DNA of 64,000 nt from Annulohypoxylon bovei var. microspora (Eukaryota; Ascomycota; Sordariomycetes; Xylariales; Hypoxylaceae), in contig MU405353.1 in the NCBI GenBank assembly GCA_022836615.1, positions 33,115 to 97,114 on the forward strand, read 5' to 3'. Below, in pieces: positions 13,315-25,026 of the stretch (within the stretch, counting starts at the first letter, position 1; every line of letters starts with the position of its first letter). Both the position numbers and the translations under genes were made by a program. Below the pieces are notes generated by a model. The model had not been told where the DNA came from. It was given only the letters and a program-made list of their open reading frames with translations, and made no database searches.

Positions 13315-14534
13315 GTCAACCTCACCACTCGGCTCATCTACTTCTTGTTCTGTGGCAGGAGCTATTTGTGCTGTTGACGAGGCAGCAGGTGCAGCATCCG
13401 TGGCAATGTCATTCATATTTGGCGACGTTTCATCCTCCGAATCATCGTCGTCGTCCAATATAAAATGGAATTTCTCGCCGGGACGCCTCTGTACGAATCC
13501 GTCAACTTCCGGGACCGGACTCCGCTCTCCTGGCGCCGCATCATCGAGTTTAGGATCCGCGTCCTCTTCGACCTTTATCCGCTTGTGATCGTCGACATCT
13601 AAATTTGTACCGTTGAATTTGCGTTTAGCTGCTGCGTGATCCGGCTCGTCACTGTCACTCGCGTCTGATTCGTCATCGAAGTCCATAATAATATCCTCAG
13701 ACTTTATCCTGTCGCTACTACCGGCGCAATTCCTATCCTGGACAGGCGTTTGTATGAAGCCCGTAGAAAGCGACACGCTGACATTCCGCCTCATCGGTGA
13801 TCGCGCTACTGGGTCGTCGTCGTCATCTACATAGTTCTCTACGTCCGGCTCGTTGCTCATGATCATGGTGACTAGCATGCGGGTTTCGTCGGTTAGACTC
13901 TTGCAACGCACCATTTCCGTTCTCGTAAATCCCCTCCCGCTGCCCTGGAACCCCGGAAGCGGGAGTCCCGACTTGAAGTCGCGCCCGATCAGGAGGCTCG
14001 CGAAACAGTGGTCTAGCTTTTTGAGAAGCGCGAAGGTAGGGCGCGGCGACGGCGCGAACGATGGTAGGTAGGTGTTGAAGGCGAGCGCGACGTTCAGGAG
14101 GTACGGTATCTGGAGGCTAGCTGGGGATCTGATCAGTGTCGCCTTTCTTCTCCACACTTTATTCTTTAGGGGTATGATGGCATAGGACATCACGTACGGG
14201 TCCCAGAGAACCAGAGCACGTCGACGACCTCCTCGAGGTCTTTGCACACTTCGTCCATGCTCTCGTATCCCGAAACCTCGTCGGCAGGGTCGGGGATGCC
14301 GTGCTTCTTCACATAGCGGCGCGAGATGTGCATCAGCCGGTCCGAGACGTAGTTCCGGGCATAGTCTTCCTTCTTCGAGCCTCGCGCGAGAGGCTTCGAT
14401 CGCGGGTGTGGGAGACGCGCAGCCGCTCGGCTGGATGCGGTGCTAGGGGCGGGCGAGGGTAACGAGGTAACGCCGTTGGGGAGGAACCCGCCGGCGTTGG
14501 CGCTACCGTAGGCGAATCGTGGTGTTTCAACCAT
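13195..14534 (-). CDS. conserved-looking nuclear acidic protein, function unknown
   Basis: I do not recognise this family. Exons 14534-14198 and 14120-13195 give 420 residues. Residues about 1-50 are S/P/R-rich. About 50-200 look folded and helical: SKKEDYARNYVSDRLMHISRRYVKK, then after the splice TPSLQIPYLLNVALAFNTYLPSF and LKKLDHCFASLLIGRD. The rest is highly acidic, with repeated D/E blocks, a KRIKVEE stretch resembling both a nuclear signal and a SUMO-acceptor site, and a run of more than ten glutamates before the conserved-looking tail KVYEKTLAQLGKSL. The 77-bp intron uses GTACGT/CAG and restores the frame exactly. It faces tom6 divergently across 448 bp. A nuclear protein is my inference from composition only. 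Confidence 0.75.
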
Positions 14535-14982
14535 TCTCGAGTGTTGATATAATGTCGAATGTAAATTTGATATTGGAGTATTTGTGCATGAGGGCGTATT
14601 TGTTGTTGTTGTTATTGTTATGTGTTCGGTATAAATAGGTATGAAGGAGGGAGGATTACGAATTAATACGGCTTCCGAGGTACCCTTGATTTCCGTTTGG
14701 GTAATTGCCTTCAGCCTTGTGACCTTGTGACGCCATTGACCTGTCAAGTTCGCACGCCACAACTTGCCCCGCAGAATCCGGGCACATGCAGATAAAGCAT
14801 CACATCGGCTCCACTTGCCGTGGCTCGAGCTTCCCGGATTTTATTCAGCCTTGAATTCTTCCCCAAATCTTTTTTTTGTCCCGATAATCGATCACCACCA
14901 CCACCACCACCAACCATTTCTGAACGGAACAGAACTAACCAAATTTACGAGCAAATTTCAAGAATACGCAAAATCCGCAACC
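14535..14982. promoter_or_regulatory. divergent promoter between the acidic protein gene and tom6
   Basis: A 448-bp spacer that should contain both promoters and 5' leaders. A CAC trinucleotide run at about 14893-14911 lies in the presumed tom6 leader. No conserved regulatory site was identified. Confidence 0.5.
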
Positions 14983-15213
14983 ATGCCGCCAAAGAGAGTC
15001 GGTGGAGGAAGATCCAACAAGGGATTCCTCAGCTCTACCTACGAGACCTTCACATCTTCCGAGAATGCTTCCGTCGTACTGAGCGTAGCAATATTTGGTG
15101 TATGTCTCTTAAATAATCGCTTCATGTTGCCAAGTTCACCTACTAAACGATACATATAGGCAGCAGTGACTTTTCTAGCTAGTCCCTGGAGCGAATATCT
15201 TCTTCCGCCGTGA
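14983..15213 (+). CDS. tom6: mitochondrial TOM complex small subunit Tom6
   Basis: A small tail-anchored subunit of the outer-membrane translocase that stabilises Tom40-Tom22 association. Two exons, 14983-15099 and 15160-15213, give 56 residues, matching the roughly 60-residue Neurospora Tom6. The N-terminus is basic (MPPKRVGGGRSNKGF), followed by STYETFTSSENASVV and one membrane segment (VLSVAIFGAAVTFLASPW). It ends in SEYLLPP. The intron has a GTATGT donor and TATAG acceptor and is in phase 0. Recognition rests on the remembered basic-GF-STYET-TM-LLPP pattern, so Tom6 is likely but not aligned. It is short enough to be missed by automated gene callers. Confidence 0.82.
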
Positions 15214-15827
15214 GATAACTACGTACTCCGAACAGACACTCGCGCAGAATATTAACCTCTTGATTAGAATATGAAACGAACCTTCGACGAAAGATAGGAC
15301 GAAATGCCGTATTAGGAAGGATGTACGATACGAGGCGGGTAGTGTCAATGTACCATAGATGGTGGATTGGTTAACGGGATATGAATTGCACATTGCATCT
15401 GGTCGGTTGTCGGTGGGCCGTTATGAAGACAGATTCAGAGGAACCACCTCCCCTTGACGTATTATACGACGAATAAATTCCATGCTCTTACTATTTCAGA
15501 CCAACTCGCCAATTCGTTGCAGGAATTCCACGAATTTAGCAGGAGCAGCATTGATGATGAAGAAAGATCGAGTTTCTATGAATGGTTTCATTACTAATCT
15601 AGAAAGAAGCGCCATCAACACTCTTTTTAGCTACAGTTACAGTTATCTTGGTAAAGACAACTTAAAGTGAAATCGACGTTACTTCAAGAAGAGATCGAGA
15701 AGCGACGCCCCTATAATCTTCTATGAGTATACGTCTATGTCGTACTTCAGATCCTTGTCATCCCAGACTCAATATTCCCAATTATTCTCTATTCTCAATC
15801 TACCTAAACGAGTCATCCTCAGCCAAT
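15214..15827. other. intergenic, no gene seen
   Basis: A 614-bp spacer between tom6 and the next gene. The open frame at 15482-15670 has no recognisable feature. The frame of the downstream gene stays open upstream to 15723, so a longer N-terminus there is possible. Confidence 0.5.
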
Positions 15828-16843
15828 ATGCTTCAGAATTATTATAAAGGTCTCCTTGAACCCCGCCGCCCCCTCTACCAGGCGCTGATCGACAAGCCTA
15901 TCACTACGAATGGGGTTTCCGCTTACTTTGCACTATTCCTTCTCATAAGAGATGCTGTACACATCCAAAATGTGGATGACCATCATGTGGCTAACTTCAT
16001 AAAACTCACGTCGAGATTTAGGCCGGGATTTAAGCCCATGTTCGCCATACGGCATGTACTTTTCGAAAGTATCATCCGCAATATGAAATTTGGCACGGAT
16101 GTCATCCTATCTGTTTTCGATCCTATCCCTCGCCTGCTTCAATTGGTCGTAGCCGCTGGAGTTCCACAAGATTTGCTACCACTTGGTGATGTACAACCGT
16201 TTACCCGACATGATCTTATAGACGGTCTCATTGAGATCTACTGTAAGTAGAACCAGAACGTATACGTCCCTCTCACGTGCATCATAGTGGCCTCACTCTT
16301 AGAGGAAAGGGATTGAATCATTAATATTTTTCTCCCCTTCTTTCAGGGAGTCCAGGCATCTCTGCCACTGTACCTACGCCGATATTAGCGAACTTCCGTT
16401 TCCACATCTTCGCATCCACGCTGTACCATTCTGGAGCGGTTCGCGAGCCGGTGTTTTTCGTCCGCGCGATGTCCGACGCGTTAGAAATGCGGTGGAACGA
16501 CCCGGGAAGTCTGCTGCTCGCCCTCTATCCCGTCCACTGGTGGGTCATGCACTTCGGATACCAGCTTTTCAAGCAGAACACGATCAAAGATTGGATGTAC
16601 CCAAATCTCCTACGTCACGGAAGTTTGTATAATATGGAACTCATCCGAGAGTTCGGCAAGCAGCGCCCGCGCCCCGGCCTGACGACCCACCGCTGGCAGT
16701 TTTGGAAACGGCGGCTCGAGGAGACAATGGTCGATGTTGTGAATGTCGAGAGCAACTACGTGCTCAGCGGTCCGCAGAACATCGCTTGGCAGGCCGCTGA
16801 GAAGATAAGCCAAATATTGCTGAAAGAAGTGGGGGAGGTTTAA
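15828..16843 (+). CDS. unrecognised 303-aa protein
   Basis: I do not recognise this protein. Exons 15828-16242 and 16347-16843 join in phase 1 (GTAAGT donor, TTTCAG acceptor) to give 303 residues. It begins MLQNYYKGLLEPRRPLYQAL and contains hydrophobic and aromatic helices such as SAYFALFLLIRDAV and LLALYPVHWWVMHFGYQLF. The C-terminal part has a charged region KQRPRPGLTTHRWQFWKRRLEE. No signal peptide or clear multi-span membrane topology is evident. I chose the Met at 15828 for its AAT-ATG context and because the upstream 35 codons are low-complexity. The clean splice and long open exons make a real gene likely. It may be restricted to a few fungi. Confidence 0.7.
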
Positions 16844-17129
16844 AATAACATTAAGAGGTGGTTGAAGGAGCGAGTTAATAAATAAATAATTGCATGTATA
16901 GCCACTGGTCAGGATTAAGCGGTTGATAGCGAATATGGATGGGATGTATCGTGGGCCTTGGCTATTCAGGAGGGAGGGTTGGATAAGTACCAATTGTTAG
17001 GAAATAGCGATTTTGACATTTATTCTAGGACTATCTGTTCTGGAAAGCGAGACAATAACTCTCCTTGTTTTCTCTCGTCTAAACATCTGAGTGGAGACAT
17101 CGCTATACATCGGTCGAGGATATACCGTA
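16844..17129. other. spacer before the transposon-like element
   Basis: Short non-coding spacer downstream of the 303-aa protein gene. Nothing else was recognised. Confidence 0.5.
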
Positions 17130-17326
17130 CCGGGAATGGCAGGGAGCTAATAATCATTATTTTTTCGAAAAATGGTCCGGCATTATCCTAATCGTTCCTT
17201 CATTCATTAATCATTCGCAGGCAAATAATCATTAATGGAAAATAATCATTAATGGAAAAATAATCATTAATATAAGTAGGTAGGAGGGGGGGGGGGCTTG
17301 TCCCCTACCCCCTTATTTTACACCTA

Positions 17327-17550
17327 CTGATTTATTGACTTACTGACTTACTGATTTACTGGTTTACTGATTTACTGGTTTACTGATTTACTGATCTACT
17401 GGTCTACTAATCTACTGCCCGTCTACTAATCTACTACCCATCTACTGATCTACTGCCCGTCTACTGGTCTACTGCACGTCTATGCATCTACTGCTACGCA
17501 TCTACTGCTACGCATCTACTGCTACGCATCTACTGCTACGCATCTATTGA
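17327..17550. repeat. ACTGATTT/CTACGCATCTACTG tandem repeats
   Basis: Degenerate tandem repeats built on a TACTG core inside the transposon-like element. The last part is four near-perfect copies of the 14-mer CTACGCATCTACTG at about 17490-17547. Copy-to-copy variation increases toward the left. Confidence 0.85.
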
Positions 17551-17714
17551 TCTAATAAGCTTGGCACGATAGTGATGTTGACGATATTGTTGTGTGGATG
17601 TGTGGATGTATGGATATGTGGGTGTATAAATGGATAAATAGATGGATGTGTGGATGTGTAGATATAAAAAGTAAAAGAAAATAAAAAAAAATTCTAAGTT
17701 TTTTTTTTTTAAGT

Positions 17715-17965
17715 GTTGCTGCTGCTGCTGTGCATGTGGGGTTTATTACTGTTGCAGGTGTTATTACAAGTGCTGTTGCAGGTAAGGAAACGAAAAAAAA
17801 GTCTAAGTTTTTTTTCTTGAAGTGGTCTAAGTTACTGCCGCTGCCGCTGTATGTGGTGCTGTAGATGGTGCTGTAGGTGGTGCTGTAAGTGGTGCTGTGG
17901 GTGCCTAGGTGCTGTGGGTGGTGCTATAGCCCTGGAAGTGGTGTTGTAGGTATTGCCGTAGGTGT
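17715..17965. repeat. GTGCTGT(A/G)G-type tandem repeats
   Basis: Repeats of a GGTGCTGTAGGT-like unit inside the same element. A GCT run sits near 17717-17730, and two nearly identical A8-GTCTAAGTTTTTTTT blocks occur at about 17683-17710 and 17793-17818. Confidence 0.8.
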
Positions 17966-18250
17966 TGCCGTAGGTGTGGTCTAGGGCTTAAAAATATCGT
18001 TGACCTTGTTGTCGCGCTGGGTCACCTGACCGCCGGGCAGCTGGTGATGCCCACTTTTTAACTATATTTTCAGTTTGCCAGCTGTAAAACTGAGTAATGA
18101 TTATTTTTTTGCGAATGATTATTTACCTACGAATGATTATTATAATTAAATGGATTTATAATGATTATTAGAATTTTTTAATGATTATTGGAAATTTATA
18201 ATGATTATTTTAAAAATATAATCATTATTAGCTCCCACCTTTTCCCGCTA

Positions 18251-19721
18251 TGGTAGGTAGTCAATCTTCTGATTTTGGCTAAGTGTGGATATCTCGTCTA
18301 TAGGGCAATAAGGAGAGAAAGACATATATACTCTAATAGAGGTGCAAACTTTCACATACGACCATAGGATTTAGAAAGCTCGGGATCCCGTCCGCTCTCC
18401 CATAGATAAGCTAGATACCGCCGGATTAGTAGTTGGGTCGGTGACGACCAGCGAATCCCTGGTGTTGTATGTTTTTTTCTTTTTCGCCTTCTGTCTTACA
18501 ATACAGCTTTTTTTATACCCCTTTACGTCGAGATATATTTTTGTTGATTATTTTGCTGGATAATTAAGGGGAGAAAAGGGGTCTGGTTTTGCAGAATAAC
18601 CTTATGTAATCAACAGCCAGGGCCCCGGGGTAAAGCCAAATTCTACTTCTGGGTTACACAGCCGAGTTTAAGCAGTATACCAGGAAGAGTCTCAGCCAAT
18701 GGGAGCTTTAGTTTATTAATTAGTATTTTTGAAAAATCCCAAGTCCTCTATTTCGAGATTATCCTTCCTACGTTCCCCAGGCATTTGAGTTGGTGGCAAA
18801 GGGGTTCAATGCACCCATCCTATCTCCTGGATTTGGCCATATTTATTACTCCATATATACCTACCAACATATGCTGTTACCCTACCTACACAGTAACATC
18901 AACTTCTGCCAGTCCTAATTGGCCAGGCATGATAGGGGTTCGGACTCTTCACCGCCACAATCACCCAGCGGTATGCCACCTTATACACAAGATGATCCAA
19001 CTATGTAGAGCTTCAGCTAAAGGTCTTTGCATATCAGTTAGTTAGGTAGCTTCCCGACCCGGGCATGCATGGAGGGACGAGTTCTCGGGTTAAGGGGCTT
19101 AGAATCAGTAGATAAACATGCACCAACACGGCGACGATTATGAAGCGATCAGCAACGCCGCCTGCGCCGCATAAGGTGATTCGCATTCTCGGTTCCACTG
19201 CGATACTGTTCTGGATTAGAGCCGCATCTCCTACCACCCCCAGAAACGACCCGACGTCCACTTCTGAATCGTTTCTCCAGGATCTGTCACACTTCAATGA
19301 AGATCCCCCCGAGGGCACAGACTTCCATCCGTTCCGATGGACTGACCGCTCCCGCAATGCTTGCCAAATGACACGTGCTTTGTGCATAGAGCTCGCAGGG
19401 TTCGTGTTTACACAACGTCTGATCTATCCCCTGCTCGGGTCTCGATAGGACCACAATAAACGAGATGCATGTCTGCCACGCGTTACCGATGTCAGTAAAT
19501 ATGTATAATTGGACGCTCCGGACCATCCACGGGTCTAGAACTGAGGGGACCGTGCAATACCCCAACGGTTCGGGGCAACAAAAACCTGGAGGCGGATAGT
19601 GCACTCATCCACATAAAAGGCGTCCCTACGCACCCAGGCACCTGGTATCTGGTCGGTCATCTCTCTTCCGCCAAGACACCCTGTCGACTTATTCCCGTAG
19701 ACACACATTCCTCTCCTAAGA
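18251..19721. other. intergenic, no gene seen
   Basis: About 1.5 kb between the transposon-like element and the SDR gene. Several overlapping open frames at 19034-19604 lie on both strands, none with a recognisable motif. The sequence turns GC-richer toward the SDR start. Confidence 0.5.
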
Positions 19722-20682
19722 ATGGCGGATCCGAAGCCCTTGAAGGACAAGGTCATCCTCATAACGGGAGCGGCGCAGGGTATCGGCGAGGTTATATCGA
19801 AATACGTCGCCGCGCGAGGCGCCATCCTCTCCTTGGCGGATCTACAGAAGCCCAAGCTCGACGAGACAGCAGAGCGTATCAGAGCGTCGTACCCCGACGT
19901 CCAGATCCTGACGTGGGCCGTGAACATCACGGACCCGAAGACCGTGGAAGAGTGGGTGATCGCGACGAAGGAGAAGTTCGGGCGGATCAACGGCTGCGTC
20001 AACAACGCCGGTACGCACGCACCCCACCTCACCCCCCTATCTCTATCTCTCCCTTTCGTACCGAAGCTGACCCAAGAACAGGAATCATAGGCAAGGACGC
20101 GAGCCCGATAACGGAGCTCAGCTTCGAGGACTGGACGAGCGTGATCGACGTGAACCTGACGGGGCTGTTCACGTGCCTCAAGTACCAGCTACGCGCCTTG
20201 GCCGACGACGGCAGCGTCGTCAACATTTCGAGCGTCGCCGGCCTGCGCGGCACGCCCTTCTACGCCGCCTACGCCGCCTCCAAGCACGGCGTCGTCGGCC
20301 TGACCAAGGTCGCCGCCGCCCAGCACGCCCACCGCGGCGTGCGCGTCAATGCCGTGTGCCCGTGAGTAGTCTCCCCTCTCTCCCCCCTTTCCTAGTTAAT
20401 CCCTAGCTTCGGGGCTAGGGTATCATTCCTTAAATTCTTTCTTCTTCTACCGATGCTGGTCGATAACTTAACCAACCCCACCACAGGGCTATCGCGGACA
20501 CGCCCATGTGGCAGCAGCTACGCGACCAGACCGGTGACGTTAGCGTCGAGGACTCCCCGCAGCTGTTTAAGCGATACGTGACGCCGGAAGAGGTTGCTTC
20601 CATGGTCGGATACCTGCTGTGCGATGAGAGCAAGTTCGTCACGCGGACGGCGTTCCCGGTCGATGGTGGGTTTTGCGGTTGA
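19722..20682 (+). CDS. short-chain dehydrogenase/reductase (SDR family)
   Basis: A classical SDR that would oxidise or reduce an alcohol or carbonyl with NAD(P); the substrate cannot be told from sequence. Exons 19722-20010, 20082-20361 and 20487-20682 give 254 residues, the normal length. The cofactor motif TGAAQGIG lies at about 14-21. NNAG ends exon 1 and spans the first splice. NISSVAG provides the catalytic Ser region, and YAASK the catalytic Tyr and Lys. The acidic residue in LSLADLQKPK after the second strand suggests NAD preference. DGGF near the end is typical of the family. Codon use is strikingly GC-ending compared with neighbours. It is oriented away from the transposon-like element and not obviously co-regulated with anything nearby. 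Confidence 0.9.
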
Positions 20683-21321
20683 TGAAGGTGAAGTAAAGGG
20701 GCGGGCTACCTTAAAATCCTCGAGCCGGCTGAGGGGAGGGAATGATGCTTCGCGAAATTGACGCTGGTATGTGTGTACGATGGCATGTCAGAATATGGAT
20801 GTATCCGACTTTACACATCGTATTAACTAGGTGCTTTTCGAGCGACTAGTGTAACCAGCTTCAGGGGTTACTGGGCTGTAAGAAAGTTAACTAGTTAGGT
20901 AGTTACCTAGGTCAGTAGGTACAATAGAATTCCTATCAGATAACTAACGACTAATGTTATATATATGTAAGCAACGACAAATTGCTACACCTGATATACG
21001 CCTCGAAGCTAGTTTTTAACATATGCTATATCGCTGTATGCCTGTGGTTAACGGTTCTATTTGAGAGGATAGTCGCGTTGTTACGATAAAAAAGGAGGTT
21101 GGACTTTTTAAATTTATGCTTATATAAGTCTAATTCTTTTCTATTAAACCTAGTTACTCTGTCAAACAATATCTATAGTTTTCCAGATGGGTTCGTTATG
21201 GGTGATGATGATAGGCGCTATTTTTGGTCTACGCCGATGAATATGTACTTTTCCGTTTGTTTTGAAGCTACCTTGTTAATTTCTGCCCCCTGTGTTTTTA
21301 GCGAACTCCTTATATAGGTGA
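20683..21321. other. intergenic, no gene seen
   Basis: Convergent spacer between the SDR gene and the MFS transporter gene, AT-rich and with several CTAGGTA-type words near 20885-20925. No coding signal is seen. Confidence 0.6.
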
Positions 21322-23284
21322 CTAGTGAATCTCAGTCTCAGTCTCAGTTTCTGAATCGTCATCGTCGACTCTCTTGCTGTTTGGCGGCGGTAGATATGCC
21401 AGGAATAGAATAACGAAGCCAAACACAGCAAACCCCTGATATTATGTAAGCAAGTATTAAACTGTATCAAGAGCGCGTATGACTTACTGCGTTGCAGAAA
21501 AATGTTAAGCTCGGCGTGCCAACTTCGGAAAAGGCGGCAAATATCATGCCAAAGAGTCCCTGGGTTAACAAACTAGCTGTACTTTCTACTAAAGTAATGG
21601 CGCTAATCGCGTCCTGTCGTTTTTCCGGTGGGCACATTTCGGTCATGACTCCTTTTGCAGCCGGCGCGGATCCGGAAGCGAATGGCAATAGGAACCCGGC
21701 TATTTATTATCAATCAGGAATGAACTGGGAAACCAGTTTTTTTGGAGTATCTTACCTAAGTATACCTGCCATCCATTCGTGGAGAATCCGGCAAAGAAAG
21801 TCACCAAGGAGTCAACAACAAGACTCCATCTAACGAAGAAAAGATCAAAACCTGTTCCGGAATCCTCTTCATCTGGTTCGGGTGCTTGAACTGGTTCTTG
21901 TGGAACTTCTCCGCCCTCGACAGCTTCAAACTCTTCTGGGTTAATAGGAATATGAACCTCCGACTCCCTGTGTTCCGCAGGCGCCGGCGTGCCGTTAAAC
22001 CAGTTTCGGCCGGAAGATATGATTTTTGGGAACATGAGAAGTAGGAAGATGCCACGGATGGCTGAGTTCCCGAACATGAGATAACCGTTCTCGGTAGTGC
22101 CGAAATTGAATTCGGATGTGGCGTACATCTGTAAGAGAATAGGGGCATATCCAGAAGCGAACTGGATGATGGTGAGAAGCTGATTCGAAGGAACGAGAGT
22201 TATAGAGCTGTAAGGGAATCGTAACTTACCACACCGAGAAAGATTCCTAGCGCAAGAAATATCAAACTGTAGTTCTTAATGACCTTGCCTGTCTCTAGGC
22301 GATAGTTGTGAGGGACGATGATTTTGAGAGGGGCGAAGAAAGCGCTGATACCCCGACTACTTTGTTTTTGGTTCTGGGACTTATTCTTGGGGCCACTCGG
22401 TAAGAAGATTGCTCCATATATCGTACAGACGACATAGAGGAAGAAGGCCGTCTCAAAAGGACGCCTGATATTGTAGACATCGCCAAGAACGCCTCCAACT
22501 GTGAAATTGTTAATTCCGTACCAAATATTAGCAGCGAAACGGACATACGAAGAAATCCAAATGCCGTTCCCAACATGATTGATCCCTGTAATCGACCAAA
22601 GACGGCAGTACGGTCCTTGGGGGCGACAAGTTCACTGACGGCAGTATTGAGAACCAGCCTTCATCAATTCAATTAGTATTATCGACCCATGATTCTGGGA
22701 GAACGGTAGCAACGTACTGATAACCGCGTGGGCCTCCTATGATACCAATAGCCTGGCAAGCCTGGAAGATGATTTCACCCGTCCGACCGCCAATCGTCAC
22801 CCCAAGGACTTGAGTCGACACCCTCAACCCCAACAAGGCGGTTTGTGAGACGAAGCCCATCGAGGGACCCCATATTTTGATGAAATAACCACATATGAAC
22901 AGGTTGAAAATTCCGCTGAAAGATGTCGACATTCCTAAGATAGAAACCTGAATTGCGGTGCCCGCATTGATCTCCCTACGCTGGCAACGATCTCCCGGGC
23001 CTTCGAAGGCGGGATTATGGCTATAGAAAATATCGCATTCCATAAGACGAAAGACATAAATGATCTTAACCTCTTAATTAGTATGGTGATATACAATTGA
23101 TTGGACATCCGACACTCACCGGGACTTGGGTGATGCCAAGAGTGAAAGCCATCATGAAGCCGGCAAGGAGGATACGATTGGCGGGTCCGAAGTAAGTGGC
23201 GCCGTCGGTCTTTGTGACCTTAGCTGTCTTTGGAGTATTATTGGCTCCATTTTCGAGTAACGGACTTGTCTCATCTGCTGCCAT
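21322..23284 (-). CDS. MFS transporter
   Basis: A major facilitator superfamily permease; substrate unknown. Seven exons on the minus strand, 23284-23120, 23070-22718, 22658-22549, 22498-22230, 22179-21756, 21699-21488 and 21435-21322, join in phase to 548 residues. The N-terminus MAADETSPLLENG carries an acidic dileucine-like ETSPLL signal of the kind seen on vacuolar or endosomal proteins. About twelve hydrophobic spans follow, including RILLAGFMMAFTLGITQV, AIQVSILGMSTSFSGIFNLF and TIIQFASGYAPILL. A long hydrophilic central loop is rich in E and P (PINPEEFEAVEGGEV). The tail is acidic (DDDDSETETETEIH). The ATG is the first in exon 1. It resembles the tetracycline-resistance-like MFS group of fungi. 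Vacuolar location is inference. Confidence 0.88.
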
Positions 23285-25026
23285 GACGATATAACAGATT
23301 CAACAATGTAGTTGAAAACGTGGGAACTTTTTAATTTAAGAAAAAAAGAACATCGAAAGAAGAAATCATCGCGAACGAAATCCGAAAAGGTTTCCAAGGT
23401 TACTTCCAACACACTACCCATACCTACATGTATGTACAGCACCTGCAACTACTCACAAGTATGTAGACTCACATGTATACATGGCTGACATGGGTTCCAT
23501 TGTCCAATGGAAGTGGTTCTCGGCTCGGCCCCTCTGCTCTTTAGTGGTCAAGCTGATAGGAACTTCCTTGACATTCCTAACTCAAGCCGCCGAAAGTTGC
23601 CCGATCGTGGCCCCTCTTTCCTCTACGGACTATCGCATCGGCAGTATTCCGATTACTCGTTATGTGGAGATCGTCGAATCAAATTTATGGCATAGTTATG
23701 TAGGTATGTATGTATGTACCTGCGCATACCCGAGAGCTTACAAATGATAAGAGAGATAGTCGGAAATATCCAATCCAAATATGGAGAAATATAGTGGGAA
23801 GATAATTGGAAACTAACCCCTTTTGTAGAAGACATGATACTGCGATATTTCAACCTTTAAGAAGGCTGGGCAAAAGCTTATATATTCGGAGCTAGGTCCA
23901 TTTAACTTGAACATAAATTCACCTGCATCGAAGACTTGAAGTTTTATAATTAATTAAAGTAAGAGTGATTTTAATGATATTCTACTTATTAAACCCTGTC
24001 CATAAGTTTGGCCAAACGATGAAAAATATATTATATATGAGAAGAGTCTTAAGAACCATCATGTCAAGACTAGACTGAGATTGGCTAAGAGAGGTGTAAA
24101 GAAAATTTACCCGTGCGAACTTATCTTCGTTGAGAGTTTTCTTATTCCTATTTAAAGAAAGCTGTTTGCTGCCCGCTGTGTCTTTCTAAGGCCGTCAGTG
24201 TGAATATGGATTCTTGTTAGGATCAAATACATTATAAAGTGATAAACTAGGTAAGCAAGGTCATAATACGTATAATAATTTTATAGGAGGTACCTATGTT
24301 CAACCGCAATAGTCACGGTTTGCCCCCCCCCCCCCCCCTTTTTTTTTTGTCGGAAAGGTAGGGGGCGACATGACATCTTGGAAAATATATCAAGTGTAAC
24401 TAGGTAGTTGTACGATCGAATAATTCTAATATAAGGATCGGAATTATAAGCTGCCACAAGTCGCCCAATTGAGACCAACAATGTCATGCCAGGGGTAGAA
24501 TTGGCCAAATGATATTGTAAATAGGTACCTATCTCAGGTAAGCGGTCTAATAGGTAGACGTGATGATGTGGATTGTTTGTGCTTGATGACGGGATGCCTG
24601 CAGTAGTAATCCGAATAGCGATATCGTATGCATAGGCATTTCGGCAGCTAAATTTGCAAGGGCCGAAGGTCGCAGCAATCATCCGGCAACCGGAGAAAAT
24701 ATATAGGAATAACTATAGATACGATATAAATGTGATATCTAAAAGACTACCCTGAAGTAGGTTGGACGATATATAAAACTTCGGTAGCTAGGTATGTACT
24801 CTTCTACATTTTAACGTTTACAGTTATTCTAGGTTCTCTTTGTCTCGGAGACTAGGTTAGGAAGAAGAGGGCGACAGAACACTTTTTACCTTTATGTTAG
24901 CGAGCTTAGATCGCTCGTCAACTTTATCGGACATAAGGAAGCAAATCGGATTTCCCCAGTCGCATACTTGGAATAGTTTCATTTATTACGACAACATTAA
25001 TAACAGATCGATCAGTGATTATCGCA
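23285..25026. other. intergenic between two divergent MFS genes
   Basis: A 1.7-kb AT-rich spacer, the common upstream region of two divergently oriented MFS genes. A C16T10 homopolymer junction lies at 24323-24348. Small open frames on both strands near 23480-23850 show no motif. Confidence 0.6.
24323..24348. repeat. C16-T10 homopolymer junction
   Basis: Sixteen consecutive C followed directly by ten T. The lengths may be unreliable, because such runs are common sequencing-error sites. Confidence 0.85.

Larger units (their letters stand above)
17130..18248. mobile_element. non-autonomous DNA transposon (MITE-like) with terminal inverted repeats
   Basis: An element of about 1.12 kb bounded by TA on both sides (17128-17129 and 18249-18250). 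The left end reads CCGGGAATGGCAGGGAGCTA at 17130-17149. The right end, read inward on the other strand, is GCGGGAAAAGGTGGGAGCTA. Both continue into AATAAT(C/G)ATTAT. Further AATCATTCGCA and AATCATTAAT words are arranged as subterminal inverted repeats at 17190-17275 and 18093-18225. The interior contains only tandem repeats and homopolymers and no transposase. TA target duplication would fit the Tc1/mariner (Fot1/pogo) group, but that assignment is inference. Confidence 0.7.

Noticed and set aside
17327..17550. Regular repeats that could suggest a CRISPR array.
   Set aside because: Units are directly adjacent without unique spacers, the organism is a fungus, and the repeats lie inside a transposon-like element.
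19034..19604. Several overlapping open frames of about 100 codons on both strands.
   Set aside because: They overlap each other, and none shows a domain or plausible splice partner.
24323..24348. C16T10 run as a functional element.
   Set aside because: Most likely slippage or an assembly artefact; no related feature nearby.
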